Below, in pieces: positions 56,767-64,000 of a stretch of DNA of 64,000 nt. Source of the DNA: Glaciimonas sp. PAMC28666 (GTDB lineage: Bacteria > Pseudomonadota > Gammaproteobacteria > Burkholderiales > Burkholderiaceae_D); assembly GCF_016917355.1 (NCBI RefSeq), contig NZ_CP070304.1, forward strand, positions 1,116,001 through 1,180,000. The letters run 5' to 3'. Numbering within the stretch: the first letter of the stretch is position 1; the number at the start of each line of letters is the position of its first letter. The position numbers and the translations under genes were made by a program. The notes under the pieces are model-generated. The model saw nothing but the letters and a program-made list of their open reading frames with translations. It searched no databases and was not told where the DNA came from.

Positions 56767-56865
56767 ATGCGGAGTGTTCATCGTAGAAGCAAACAGAAAA
56801 TCATCGCCATCGCGGCGAGACCAACCCCTTCCCCAAATAGTTTAGATACTTTCAATTTCCAATAA
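56767..56865 (+). CDS. Possible 32-residue basic peptide or leader ORF
   Basis: A short frame starting MRSVHRRSKQKIIAIAARPT with a very strong ribosome site (CCAGGAGGAAG) seven bases before the ATG, in the 365-bp gap (56623-56987) before the antiporter gene. It is rich in Arg and Lys with no membrane segment. The ribosome site is its only support. It could be a real small protein or a leader peptide for the antiporter gene 122 bp downstream. Confidence 0.3.
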   Translation: MRSVHRRSKQKIIAIAARPTPSPNSLDTFNFQ

Positions 56866-56987
56866 ATTCTGAATTATTTTTTTAGCCAGCTTTCCCTCTT
56901 AATCAGCTCCTTGCGCCACACTTTAACGAACCATCAAGGTTTTTACCGGCACAGCAAGTTCAGCAAAACTAACCTCCGGGAGTATCT

Positions 56988-58199
56988 ATGGATTGGGCTC
57001 TTCCGTCCTTTGCCTTAGCAGACCCGATACAGTGGAATGCACTGCTGTTATTTGGCAGCTTGCTGCTATTCGGATTGCTAGGCGGCTATATCGCAACAAA
57101 GACCCCTTGGGTTCCGCGCATCACCGGCTATCTGGTGGTGGGCTTCATTCTAGGCGTTGGTGGTCTTAATCTGCTTTCTGGCGACGTCCTCAAATTAGCT
57201 AATATTTTCGCCGACATTGCGGTCGCGTTGGTCGTGTACCAACTTGGACGTTACGTCGACATCGGCTGGCTAAAACGCGAAAAATGGCTACTGGCTACCG
57301 TCTTGCTGAGTTCTGCGCTGTGCTTTGCATTCGTCAGCGGCGCCCTCATCTGGATAGGCACGTCGACGGTGATTGCCATGCTTGGCGGCGTCCTCGCCAT
57401 CGCCACTGCACCCGCTGTGATCATCGTTGTTTTAAGGGATCTTAAGGCAGAAGGCCAGGTCACCCGACGCCTTGCAGCAATGACTGCGCTGAATAATTTT
57501 GTGGCTATTCTTGTAGCCTACGCGTTATTGCCGATCATTGCGCACGAAGGAACGACACCGTTTTTCACGCTGTTCGCCCACACAGGATATTCACTCGTCG
57601 GATCGATTTTGCTAGCCTACGTGACTTATCGACTGATGATACCTCTGGCACGCTTGTTGGGGCGCCAGCCAAGTAGCCAGTTCGTTTTGGTCATTGCGGT
57701 CATCTCACTGGCTATTGGGGCCGCGCATGCCCTGCAATTACCGGTATTGCTGACGATGCTGGTCTTCGCCATCATGTCGAAAAACATGGATCATCAATAT
57801 GATTTGATGGAATTGGAATTCGGCATCGCCAATGAGCTATTTATAGTGATGTTGTTTGTCACCGTGGGTGCATCCATCCGGCTGACTGACCTTTCGATGG
57901 TCGGCATGTCGGTCATGGTGTTAATCTGTGCCCGGTTTCTGGCGATGGCTTGCGGCGTATTTACGTTTGCCCATTTTGCCAAAATGAAATGGAAACAAGC
58001 GGGATTAATAACCCTCGCCACGCTGCCCATGACAGAAGCTGGCCTCGGCTTGATGCAAACCATCTCTTATCTTTATCCCCATACCACTGCCGACGTCCTG
58101 CCGTTACTTGCTGGGTGCCTGATCGTATTAGAGTTATTTGGTCCGATAGCGACGCAATTTGCGCTGATCAAATCTGGCGAAAGTGGCCGCGAAGGCTAA
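56988..58199 (+). CDS. Monovalent cation:proton antiporter, CPA2 family (short form)
   Basis: A 403-residue inner-membrane protein with about 12-13 helices of the Kef-type antiporter fold (IATKTPWVPRITGYLVVGFILGVGGLNLL, LAIATAPAVIIVVLRDLKAEG, ISLAIGAAHALQLPVLLTMLVFAIMSKNM). It ends after the membrane domain: the C-terminal RCK/TrkA-N nucleotide domain of KefB/KefC (about 600 residues) is missing. The ion is unknown. GGGAG precedes the ATG. The YbdK-type ligase gene starts 37 bp downstream, and the pair is probably one operon. Confidence 0.88.
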   Translation: MDWALPSFALADPIQWNALLLFGSLLLFGLLGGYIATKTPWVPRITGYLVVGFILGVGGLNLLSGDVLKLANIFADIAVALVVYQLGRYVDIGWLKREKWLLATVLLSSALCFAFVSGALIWIGTSTVIAMLGGVLAIATAPAVIIVVLRDLKAEGQVTRRLAAMTALNNFVAILVAYALLPIIAHEGTTPFFTLFAHTGYSLVGSILLAYVTYRLMIPLARLLGRQPSSQFVLVIAVISLAIGAAHALQLPVLLTMLVFAIMSKNMDHQYDLMELEFGIANELFIVMLFVTVGASIRLTDLSMVGMSVMVLICARFLAMACGVFTFAHFAKMKWKQAGLITLATLPMTEAGLGLMQTISYLYPHTTADVLPLLAGCLIVLELFGPIATQFALIKSGESGREG

Positions 58200-58205
58200 A
58201 CATAT

Positions 58206-58225
58206 GTTGGCCGTAGCAGGCCAAC
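58206..58225 (+). other. Hairpin just before the ybdK ribosome site
   Basis: GTTGGCC, loop GTAGCA, GGCCAAC: a perfect 7-bp stem in the 37-bp gap between the antiporter and ligase genes, ending right at the GGAG ribosome site. It could tune translation of the second gene. Confidence 0.6.
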
Positions 58226-58236
58226 GGAGAAAACAC

Positions 58237-59424
58237 ATGGTTGAATCTGACGATCTAAACCCACCAGCAAGCCCGGAAATTTTGCCATTTACCGCATCGA
58301 CTCCCTTTACCATGGGAATCGAGCTGGAGTTGCAACTTGTCAATCGCCGTAACTATAATCTGGCCAGCGACGCGGTTGACCTGCTGACCTGGATTGAGCC
58401 CCGCGACTTGCAGAAGCAAATCAAGCTCGAGATGACGCAAGGTATGATCGAGCTCAATTCCGACATACATACCAGCGTCGACTCTCTCATTGAAGAACTG
58501 AAAGTATTGCGCGCAGCCCTTAACAGAGGTGCGCAGTACCTCAACATTGATGTCTCTGGCGGCGGCGCACATCCCTTTCAACACTGGAACGAGCAGCGGG
58601 TGACGCCGAGCGAACGCTTCAATAACATTTATGAAAAATATGGCTACCTGGCCAAATCTTTCACCGTGTTCGGCCAGCATATTCACATCGGTGTCCCCAA
58701 CGGTGACGATGCGCTTTATCTGACCCATGCCTTTTCACGCTTTGTCCCTCATTTCATTGCACTTTCAGCAGCCTCTCCGTTCCATCAGGGGGCGGATACC
58801 CAGTTCGAATCATCGCGTAGCAATGTGGTGCGTGCTTTCCCGCTATCAGGGACTGCTCCTGTCATGCATCGATGGGCCGAATTTGAACGGTATTACAACG
58901 AGCTGATACAGATGGGCATCATCGGTAGTATGAAAGATTTTTATTGGGATATCCGTCCTAAGCCAGAATACGGCACGGTCGAAATACGAGTGTGCGATAC
59001 GCCGCTTACCATCGAACATGCCGCCCATTTAGGTTGCTATGCGCAATTGTTGGCGCGCTGGATATTGACCGAACGGCCATTTATCATCCGCGATGATTTT
59101 TATCTGCTGTACCAATTTAATCGCTTTGAAGCCAGCCGTTACGGCTTGAATGGTTCTTACGCTATTCACGGCGAGACAGTGGAAATGTCCTCCAAGCAAT
59201 CGATCCACGCACATCTGCTGATGCATTTACACGATCTTGAACGGTATACTCAAAATGAAGCCGAACGATTATCGCTGAAGCGATTAGCCAAGATGGCGAA
59301 TGAACGGTTAAGCGATTCTGGATGGCTTCGGAAAACTTTCGCCCAGCGCGGCACTTTAAATGACATGATGCGCCTGTCCTCAGAATTATGGATGGGCCAG
59401 ACGCCCCCGCCGTACTTTCAATAG
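58237..59424 (+). CDS. YbdK-type carboxylate-amine ligase (glutamate-cysteine ligase 2 family)
   Basis: A 395-residue member of the GCS2 family (YbdK), which shows weak glutamate-cysteine ligase activity in E. coli. It has FTMGIELELQLVNRRNYNLAS, LELTQGMIELNS-type segment (KLEMTQGMIELNSDIH), GGGAHPFQHWNEQRVTPSERFNNIYEKYGYLAKSFTVFGQHIHIGV and DIRPKPEYGTVEIRVCDTPLT. I start at the ATG at 58237, which has GGAG before it; an in-frame earlier ATG has none. Its pairing with a Kef-like antiporter hints at a thiol-linked role. Confidence 0.9.
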   Translation: MVESDDLNPPASPEILPFTASTPFTMGIELELQLVNRRNYNLASDAVDLLTWIEPRDLQKQIKLEMTQGMIELNSDIHTSVDSLIEELKVLRAALNRGAQYLNIDVSGGGAHPFQHWNEQRVTPSERFNNIYEKYGYLAKSFTVFGQHIHIGVPNGDDALYLTHAFSRFVPHFIALSAASPFHQGADTQFESSRSNVVRAFPLSGTAPVMHRWAEFERYYNELIQMGIIGSMKDFYWDIRPKPEYGTVEIRVCDTPLTIEHAAHLGCYAQLLARWILTERPFIIRDDFYLLYQFNRFEASRYGLNGSYAIHGETVEMSSKQSIHAHLLMHLHDLERYTQNEAERLSLKRLAKMANERLSDSGWLRKTFAQRGTLNDMMRLSSELWMGQTPPPYFQ

Positions 59425-59493
59425 TTTCAATGCGCTAAAAGTTATGCAATATCTACACAACATAACTGCAAAAGGTTTTCGCATATTGTCGCA

Positions 59494-59518
59494 GCATGGA
59501 CTTCGTCCCCGTCCATGC
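59494..59518 (+). other. Perfect hairpin between ybdK and the flavoprotein gene
   Basis: GCATGGAC, loop TTCGTCCCC, GTCCATGC: an 8-bp perfect stem. No T-run follows. It may be a weak terminator or processing site; its purpose is unknown. Confidence 0.55.
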
Positions 59519-59596
59519 AGACGACAATGCTAGAAATTGCAACGCGGTAGGGGGAATTTTCGCAAGTTCTCACGCAATAAAAACACCAAAATAATA

Positions 59597-60793
59597 ATGG
59601 CAAAACAATTCGATGTCGCCGTAATCGGCGCTGGTGCGGCTGGCATGATGTGCGCCGCTGTTGCCGGGCAACGCGGGAAAAAAGTAGTCCTTATTGATCA
59701 TGCCCATAAATTAGCGGAAAAAATCCGCATTTCCGGTGGCGGGCGGTGCAACTTCACGAACGCCGCCGCCGCTCCACAGCATTACCTTTCGCAGAATCCC
59801 CATTTTTGCAAGAGTGCATTGTCACGCTACAGTCCCCAGGATTTTATTAATTTGGTGAAAAGCTATCGCATCGGCTATCACGAGAAGCACAAAGGCCAGC
59901 TGTTTTGCGACGACTCTGCGGAGCAAATTATCTCCATGTTGAAAGCCGAATGTGAACTCGGCAACGTCATCTGGCGCATGCCTTGCAGTGTTGCAAGTAT
60001 TGGTAAAGAAGGTGATTTATTTCGGATTGATACCGATATGGGCGAAATCCTGACGAATAATGTCGTTATCGCTTCCGGCGGTTTATCGATACCCAAGATC
60101 GGCGCGACTGATTTTGCGTATCGCATCGCCCAACAGTTCGGTCTAAAGATGATTGCGCCCCGCCCCGGTTTGGTCCCTCTCACGTTTGACGCCGCCAGCT
60201 GGCAACCTTTCTTGCCACTGGCAGGGATAGCGTTACCGGTTGAAGTTACCGCAGGAGAGAAAAAATCGCAGGGGTTCTTTAAGGAAGACCTGCTGTTCAC
60301 CCATCGCGGCTTGTCCGGTCCCGCAATTTTGCAAATTTCCAGCTTCTGGCAACCGGGGCAGCCGCTGACTCTGAATTTGCTACCGGAGATTGACGTCGCT
60401 GAAACCCTAATCACAGGCAAAACCAGCATCAAGAAAAACTTCGGTAATTTACTCTCTCAATGGCTACCGAATCGCCTCGCTCTCGGGTTGCTGGAGGCCA
60501 ATAAAATCGATCCCGCTGCCCGTATTGCCGATACGCCAGACCGCACGCTTCGAACCCTCAGCGACGCCATCAATCGCTGGGCCATCACACCAAGCGGCTC
60601 CGAAGGCTACAGGAAGGCTGAAGTCACCTTGGGGGGCGTCGATACGCGCGAGTTATCCCAACAAAGCATGATGGCCAATAAAGTACCGGGCTTACATTTT
60701 ATTGGCGAAGCGGTTGACGTCACTGGCTGGCTGGGCGGCTATAACTTCCAATGGGCGTGGGCTTCGGGCAAGGCAGCTGGAATGTCTTTTTAA
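59597..60793 (+). CDS. BaiN/RdsA-type NAD(P)/FAD-dependent oxidoreductase
   Basis: A 398-residue flavoprotein of the HI0933/YhiN family. FAD motif VAVIGAGAAGMMCAAVAGQRGKKVVLIDH, then ISGGGRCNFTN, and the C-terminal TLGGVDTRELSQQSMMANKVPGLHFIGEAVDVTGWLGGYNFQWAWASGKAAG. Only the BaiN member has a studied reaction (bile acid reduction), so the substrate here is unknown. The ATG at 59597 lacks a good ribosome site. Its stop lies inside a tandem repeat. Confidence 0.9.
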   Translation: MAKQFDVAVIGAGAAGMMCAAVAGQRGKKVVLIDHAHKLAEKIRISGGGRCNFTNAAAAPQHYLSQNPHFCKSALSRYSPQDFINLVKSYRIGYHEKHKGQLFCDDSAEQIISMLKAECELGNVIWRMPCSVASIGKEGDLFRIDTDMGEILTNNVVIASGGLSIPKIGATDFAYRIAQQFGLKMIAPRPGLVPLTFDAASWQPFLPLAGIALPVEVTAGEKKSQGFFKEDLLFTHRGLSGPAILQISSFWQPGQPLTLNLLPEIDVAETLITGKTSIKKNFGNLLSQWLPNRLALGLLEANKIDPAARIADTPDRTLRTLSDAINRWAITPSGSEGYRKAEVTLGGVDTRELSQQSMMANKVPGLHFIGEAVDVTGWLGGYNFQWAWASGKAAGMSF

Positions 60794-60826
60794 CCTATGT
60801 CTTTTTTACCCATGTCTTTTTACTCT
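60782..60826. repeat. Three tandem 15-bp repeats that contain the flavoprotein stop codon
   Basis: ATGTCTTTTTAACCT, ATGTCTTTTTTACCC and ATGTCTTTTTACTCT lie head to tail. The first holds the TAA stop of the flavoprotein gene, so the last codons of the gene have been duplicated twice behind it. Confidence 0.9.
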
Positions 60827-61016
60827 CTTACGCAGAGATTTTCCGCAGCAGAGTGAGAAGTCCGTGGGTTACGATCAGAAACGTTATCCGATCCCTGCAA
60901 ACGTAAGAAAATAAAAAAGACAGCGCGGGGCGCCCCGAAAACCCGATAAAACGTGGCACATTTACATCAACGTTTCGTTACCGACTATCAGAACGCTTCC
61001 TTTTATTGATTTCGCC

Positions 61017-61025
61017 TGCTATAAT
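61017..61025 (+). promoter_or_regulatory. Extended -10 promoter of rpsU
   Basis: TGCTATAAT is a consensus extended -10 (TGn plus TATAAT). It lies 37 bp before the rpsU ATG; TTCCTT at 60997-61002 is a weak -35 at 17-bp spacing. The start of transcription would be near 61032. Confidence 0.75.
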
Positions 61026-61061
61026 CGCCCTCTTCCCAATTTAACCATGGTTTGAATTTAC

Positions 61062-61274
61062 ATGACCACAATTCGTCTTAAAGAAAACGAGCCGTTCGAA
61101 GTCGCAATGCGTCGCTTCAAGCGCACCATCGAAAAAACAGGTCTATTGACCGAGTTGCGCGCGCGCGAGTTTTACGAGAAGCCGACAGCTGAACGTAAGC
61201 GTAAGCTAGCAGCTGCAGTGAAGCGTCATTACAAACGCATCCGCAGCCAGCAATTGCCGAAAAAGCTGTACTGA
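61062..61274 (+). CDS. rpsU: 30S ribosomal protein S21
   Basis: A 70-residue, strongly basic ribosomal protein that contacts the 3' end of 16S rRNA and helps initiation. It has [52 protein letters not shown], fully colinear with the family. It opens the block rpsU-yqeY-dnaG, as in the E. coli macromolecular-synthesis operon but with yqeY inserted. A terminator-like hairpin follows 40 bp later. Confidence 0.98.
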   Translation: MTTIRLKENEPFEVAMRRFKRTIEKTGLLTELRAREFYEKPTAERKRKLAAAVKRHYKRIRSQQLPKKLY

Positions 61275-61314
61275 TTCTTCACCGCGTTTATTGCGGTGGC
61301 AAGACAAGAATTAC

Positions 61315-61348
61315 AAACCCGCTCCGGTGTTGTTCCGCAGCGGGTTTT
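61315..61348 (+). terminator. Internal terminator/attenuator after rpsU
   Basis: AAACCCGCT at 61315-61323 pairs with AGCGGGTTT at 61339-61347 with a CGG/CCG contact in the loop, then TCC. It is in the position of the E. coli rpsU-dnaG internal terminator, which lets S21 be made in excess over primase. Confidence 0.75.
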
Positions 61349-61525
61349 CCCATTTATCAGACTTATTTCGGAACTGATGTAGGGCTTGTAAAGGCAAAGC
61401 GCCAAAAGTGCAGCGATCGGAATGTACCTTTTCAGTACATCTGATCTGTCTACACTGCGCACTGCAATGGTCGCGAGAGGCGGCAGGTTCCACAAAATTC
61501 TATTGATTTTATCCTGGAGAATCAC

Positions 61526-61978
61526 ATGGGCCTTAAAGAACAAATCACCGAAGATATGAAGGCAGCGATGCGCGCCAAAGAGACAGCGAAACTCAATACG
61601 ATTCGCCTGATCACTGCCGCAATCAAACAAAAAGAAGTCGACGAGCGGATTACTGTTACCGATACGCAAGTGCTGGCCATCATTGAAAAGATGATCAAGC
61701 AACGTAAAGACTCGATAACCCAATTTGAGGCCGGAAATCGCCAGGATTTAGCGGACATCGAAAAAGCGGAACTCCTCATCCTTGCCGCGTATATGCCAGC
61801 AGGTCTGTCCGATGCAGAAATACAGGCAGAAGTCGCAGCCGCCGTGAGCGCCAGCGGCGCTGCTGGTCCGCCAGACATGGGCAAAGTGATGGCGATATTA
61901 AAGCCAAAATTGGCCGGTCGCGCGGACCTCACTGCAGTCTCGGGGCTTGTAAAAGTCGCGTTATTGCCAAAAGCATAA
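61526..61978 (+). CDS. yqeY: GatB/YqeY domain protein
   Basis: A 150-residue protein of the GatB/YqeY domain (LKEQITEDMKAAMRAKETAKLNTIRLITAAIKQKEVDERI... ending in the YqeY C-domain KPKLAGRADLTAVSGLVK). Stand-alone YqeY proteins are related to the tail domain of the amidotransferase GatB and may bind tRNA, but the role is unsettled. A GGAGA ribosome site lies before the ATG. It sits between rpsU and dnaG. Confidence 0.94.
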   Translation: MGLKEQITEDMKAAMRAKETAKLNTIRLITAAIKQKEVDERITVTDTQVLAIIEKMIKQRKDSITQFEAGNRQDLADIEKAELLILAAYMPAGLSDAEIQAEVAAAVSASGAAGPPDMGKVMAILKPKLAGRADLTAVSGLVKVALLPKA

Positions 61979-62006
61979 TCGGCCCACCAGCCAAACGATC
62001 GCTGCA

Positions 62007-63803
62007 GTGATTCCACAATCCTTTATTCAGGATCTGCTAACCCGCGTTGATATTGTCGACGTGGTGGGTCGCTATGTGCAACTCAAGAAAGGCGGCGCAA
62101 ACTTCATGGGTTTGTGTCCCTTCCACAACGAAAAATCTCCCAGCTTTACCGTTAGTCCGACCAAACAGTTTTATCACTGCTTTGGATGTGGCGCGCATGG
62201 CACGGCGATCGGCTTTTTGATCGAATACTCCGGCCTTGGTTTTGTCGAAGCTGTTAAAGATCTGGCGCAAAATGTAGGCATGGTCGTGCCAGAGAGCGAC
62301 GATAAAATCCCCCCGGCCCAACGCGCCGCGTATCAAGCCCAAAGCTTAGCGTTATCAGAAGCCATGACTATCGCCTGCGATTTCTATCGACAAAATTTGC
62401 GGACTGCGCCGACCGCGGTTGCCTATTTAAAAGGCCGCGGATTAACCGGCGAAGTTGCCGCTAAATTCGGTCTGGGTTACTCGACAGATAATTGGGACAG
62501 TTTACGCACGGTCTTCCCGGATTATGAAGTGACCGCACTGGTTGAGTCCGGCCTGGTCATTGATCGAACCGATGAAGAAGGTAACAACCGCAAGCGTTAT
62601 GACCGCTTTCGCGACCGCATCATGTTTCCAATTCGCAACACGAAAGGCCAGGTAATCGGCTTTGGCGGCCGCGTTATGGGCAATGGAGAGCCCAAATACT
62701 TGAATTCCCCGGAAACACCCTTATTTCAAAAAGGGAATGAGTTGTACGGGTTATTTGAAGCGCGACAGGCAATTCGCGATGCAGGTTACGTGTTAGTGAC
62801 CGAAGGCTATATGGACGTGGTGGCTTTGGCACAATGTGGATTTCCGCAAGCAGTTGCTACTTTAGGAACCGCTTGCACTCCCACGCATGTCCACAAATTG
62901 CTGCGGCAAACTGATCAGGTAATTTTCAGCTTCGACGGGGATGGCGCTGGCCGCCGCGCTGCCCGCCGCGCGCTGGACGCTTGCTTGCCGCATGCGAGCG
63001 ACAACAAGATAATTAAGTTCTTATTTTTGCCAAAAGAGCATGACCCGGATAGCTACGTGCGGGAGCTAGGAACGGAGGCATTTGAGCGAGAGATCCATGA
63101 CGCGATGCCTTTGTCACAATTTTTACTTAACGAAGTCACCGCTGAAGTGGATTTAAGCACATCGGAAGGCCGGGCCCGCGCACAATTTGATGCAAAGCCG
63201 CTACTACAGATCATGCCGCCGTCATCCTTACGCCTGCAAATTGTCCGCGGCTTAGCACAACTGACGCAATCCACCGCAGCCGAAATTGAATCTCTATTTG
63301 AACTGGTGAAGCCGATCTCCCGCGCCCGCCAGGCTCCGCCGCGTGGAAATCGCCCTGCACCGGTGGGCATAGAACGACAGATCATACGATTAATGGTGGC
63401 GCATCCGTCATTGACGTCAGAGTTGGATGAATCGGCATTAGCGGCAGTCGCCAATTTTGCGCCAGACCGCGCCGAAATGCTGGCCCAGCTGATCGAAGCC
63501 AGCCGGACGATGGGCGCACAAGCTAATTTTGCTTCGTTGGCAGAGCATTTACGGGAAGGTGGTGCAGAATTCGAATCGCTGATTGCTGAGATAGCAGCAG
63601 AGGCAGAGTCTGATATCGAGACTGCCCGGATGGAATTAACCGATGCTATTCACCAAACAAAAATGCAAGCCCTGAAAGCCGAACTAGCGCAATTAGCCGC
63701 CACTGGGTTAGGCACAGAGGAAGCACGCAATCGCTACCGGGAGTTAATTCTGCAACAAGAGCATTTGAGGCGTAAGGCAGAAGCTGAAGTGGCGCAGCGT
63801 TAA
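62007..63803 (+). CDS. dnaG: DNA primase
   Basis: Makes RNA primers for replication. 598 residues, the family length. It has the CHC2 zinc finger (CPFHNEKSPSF...YHCFGCGAHG), the primase core (PNSPETP-type KYLNSPETPLFQKGNELYG), the Toprim motifs VTEGYMDVVAL and FSFDGDGAGRRAARRAL, and a C-terminal helicase-binding region. The start codon is GTG at 62007, 28 bp after the yqeY stop. The window ends before the rpoD expected next. Confidence 0.97.
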   Translation: MIPQSFIQDLLTRVDIVDVVGRYVQLKKGGANFMGLCPFHNEKSPSFTVSPTKQFYHCFGCGAHGTAIGFLIEYSGLGFVEAVKDLAQNVGMVVPESDDKIPPAQRAAYQAQSLALSEAMTIACDFYRQNLRTAPTAVAYLKGRGLTGEVAAKFGLGYSTDNWDSLRTVFPDYEVTALVESGLVIDRTDEEGNNRKRYDRFRDRIMFPIRNTKGQVIGFGGRVMGNGEPKYLNSPETPLFQKGNELYGLFEARQAIRDAGYVLVTEGYMDVVALAQCGFPQAVATLGTACTPTHVHKLLRQTDQVIFSFDGDGAGRRAARRALDACLPHASDNKIIKFLFLPKEHDPDSYVRELGTEAFEREIHDAMPLSQFLLNEVTAEVDLSTSEGRARAQFDAKPLLQIMPPSSLRLQIVRGLAQLTQSTAAEIESLFELVKPISRARQAPPRGNRPAPVGIERQIIRLMVAHPSLTSELDESALAAVANFAPDRAEMLAQLIEASRTMGAQANFASLAEHLREGGAEFESLIAEIAAEAESDIETARMELTDAIHQTKMQALKAELAQLAATGLGTEEARNRYRELILQQEHLRRKAEAEVAQR

Positions 63804-63879
63804 TATTATTGTCGCGATGCAATATACCTGGACGTCAACATGGAACGTTAATCGGTAAGAGTCATCAAATAACAAAATA

Positions 63880-63935
63880 GAGGGTCAAAAAACGCTGCTC
63901 TTGAATTGGAGAAGTGACCCTCCATATGCTATAAT
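63880..63935 (+). promoter_or_regulatory. Promoter with overlapping inverted repeat, probably for rpoD
   Basis: TGCTATAAT (63927-63935) is an extended -10 identical to the rpsU promoter. Just upstream, GAGGGTCA (63880-63887) and TGACCCTC (63915-63922) form a perfect 8-bp dyad, 27 bases apart, with the right arm in the -35 region. The dyad could be an operator over the promoter. The downstream 63936-64000 repeats TTAGCGTAC twice; no gene start is visible. Confidence 0.6.
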
Positions 63936-64000
63936 AGAAGGCTTTGGATTCAGTGCTTTAGGTACCACACGACGTACGACTTAGCGTACCTTAGCGTACT

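Noticed and set aside
63936-64000. Start of rpoD
   Set aside because: It is expected from gene order, but no start codon with a family-like N-terminus appears before the window ends.
1-64000. tRNA, rRNA or prophage genes
   Set aside because: No cloverleaf-like sequence with CCA-type ends, no rRNA stretch and no phage structural gene were recognised by eye; a tRNAscan run would settle it.

Overview
The window is a 64 kb piece of a betaproteobacterial chromosome of the Burkholderiales, most like Oxalobacteraceae (Herbaspirillum, Collimonas or Glaciimonas type). The evidence is gene order and protein sequence: yebC-purD-hemF-nadD-rsfS-rlmH-maf-rng, pepN-fbp, the rpsU-yqeY-dnaG block, an exaC/DUF779 pair with eutBC, and an msbA/LPS-core block. 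GC content is moderate. I see no rRNA, tRNA, CRISPR array, prophage or complete insertion sequence. The taxon is an inference; no marker gene was compared.

Layout. 1-991 (minus): start of a metal-type ABC transporter operon (small membrane protein, ATPase, truncated permease) behind two identical-half-site palindromes. 1.3-6.7 kb: a sigma-54-type promoter, acetaldehyde dehydrogenase, DUF779 protein, ethanolamine ammonia-lyase EutB/EutC and a DUF2127 membrane protein. Together the enzymes would take ethanolamine to acetate and ammonia without a microcompartment. 6.8-10.8 kb: GlpT with two GlpR-like operators, and a fused beta-oxidation enzyme. 11-17.2 kb is the least ordinary stretch. It holds a GlsB-type membrane protein, two exported glycine-rich low-complexity proteins, an orphan IS3 OrfA-like DNA-binding protein, an FNR-type box, a GlxA-type AraC regulator and an outer-membrane barrel protein. 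17.4-21.2 kb: fbp and pepN. 21.4-25.7 kb is accessory: a decayed MFS transporter, a DUF4136 lipoprotein, a ModA-like binding protein, and an AT-rich secreted ricin-B lectin protein with a protease-like N-terminal region that seems to lack the zinc site. 25.6-30.3 kb (minus): small membrane protein, quinone oxidoreductase, SDR, EamA exporter, HerA-like ATPase.

30.4-37.9 kb is a conserved housekeeping run (YebC, PurD, HemF, NadD, RsfS, RlmH, Maf, RNase G), with overlapping or abutting genes in its second half. 38-44.4 kb is a lipopolysaccharide block (GT8, two GT9, MsbA, O-antigen ligase). 44.5-55 kb carries dnaE, trhO, a LysR regulator, gluQRS, a RhlE-type helicase, tsaD and a sigma factor with a tiny zinc-finger anti-sigma. 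55.6-60.8 kb has YbiB, a short CPA2 antiporter paired with a YbdK-type ligase, and a BaiN-type flavoprotein. 61-64 kb is the macromolecular-synthesis block rpsU-yqeY-dnaG, ending in a promoter presumably serving rpoD just outside the window.

Two themes run through the window. Perfect or near-perfect short tandem repeats (7-15 bp units) sit right at or after stop codons or between genes at six places. Several regulatory sites can be read directly: sigma-54, GlpR, FNR, paired palindromes and extended -10 promoters. The best candidates for undescribed biology are the glycine-rich pair with its HTH partner (12.6-14.9 kb) and the pseudoprotease-lectin (23.9-25.5 kb). Both are hypotheses from sequence reading alone.
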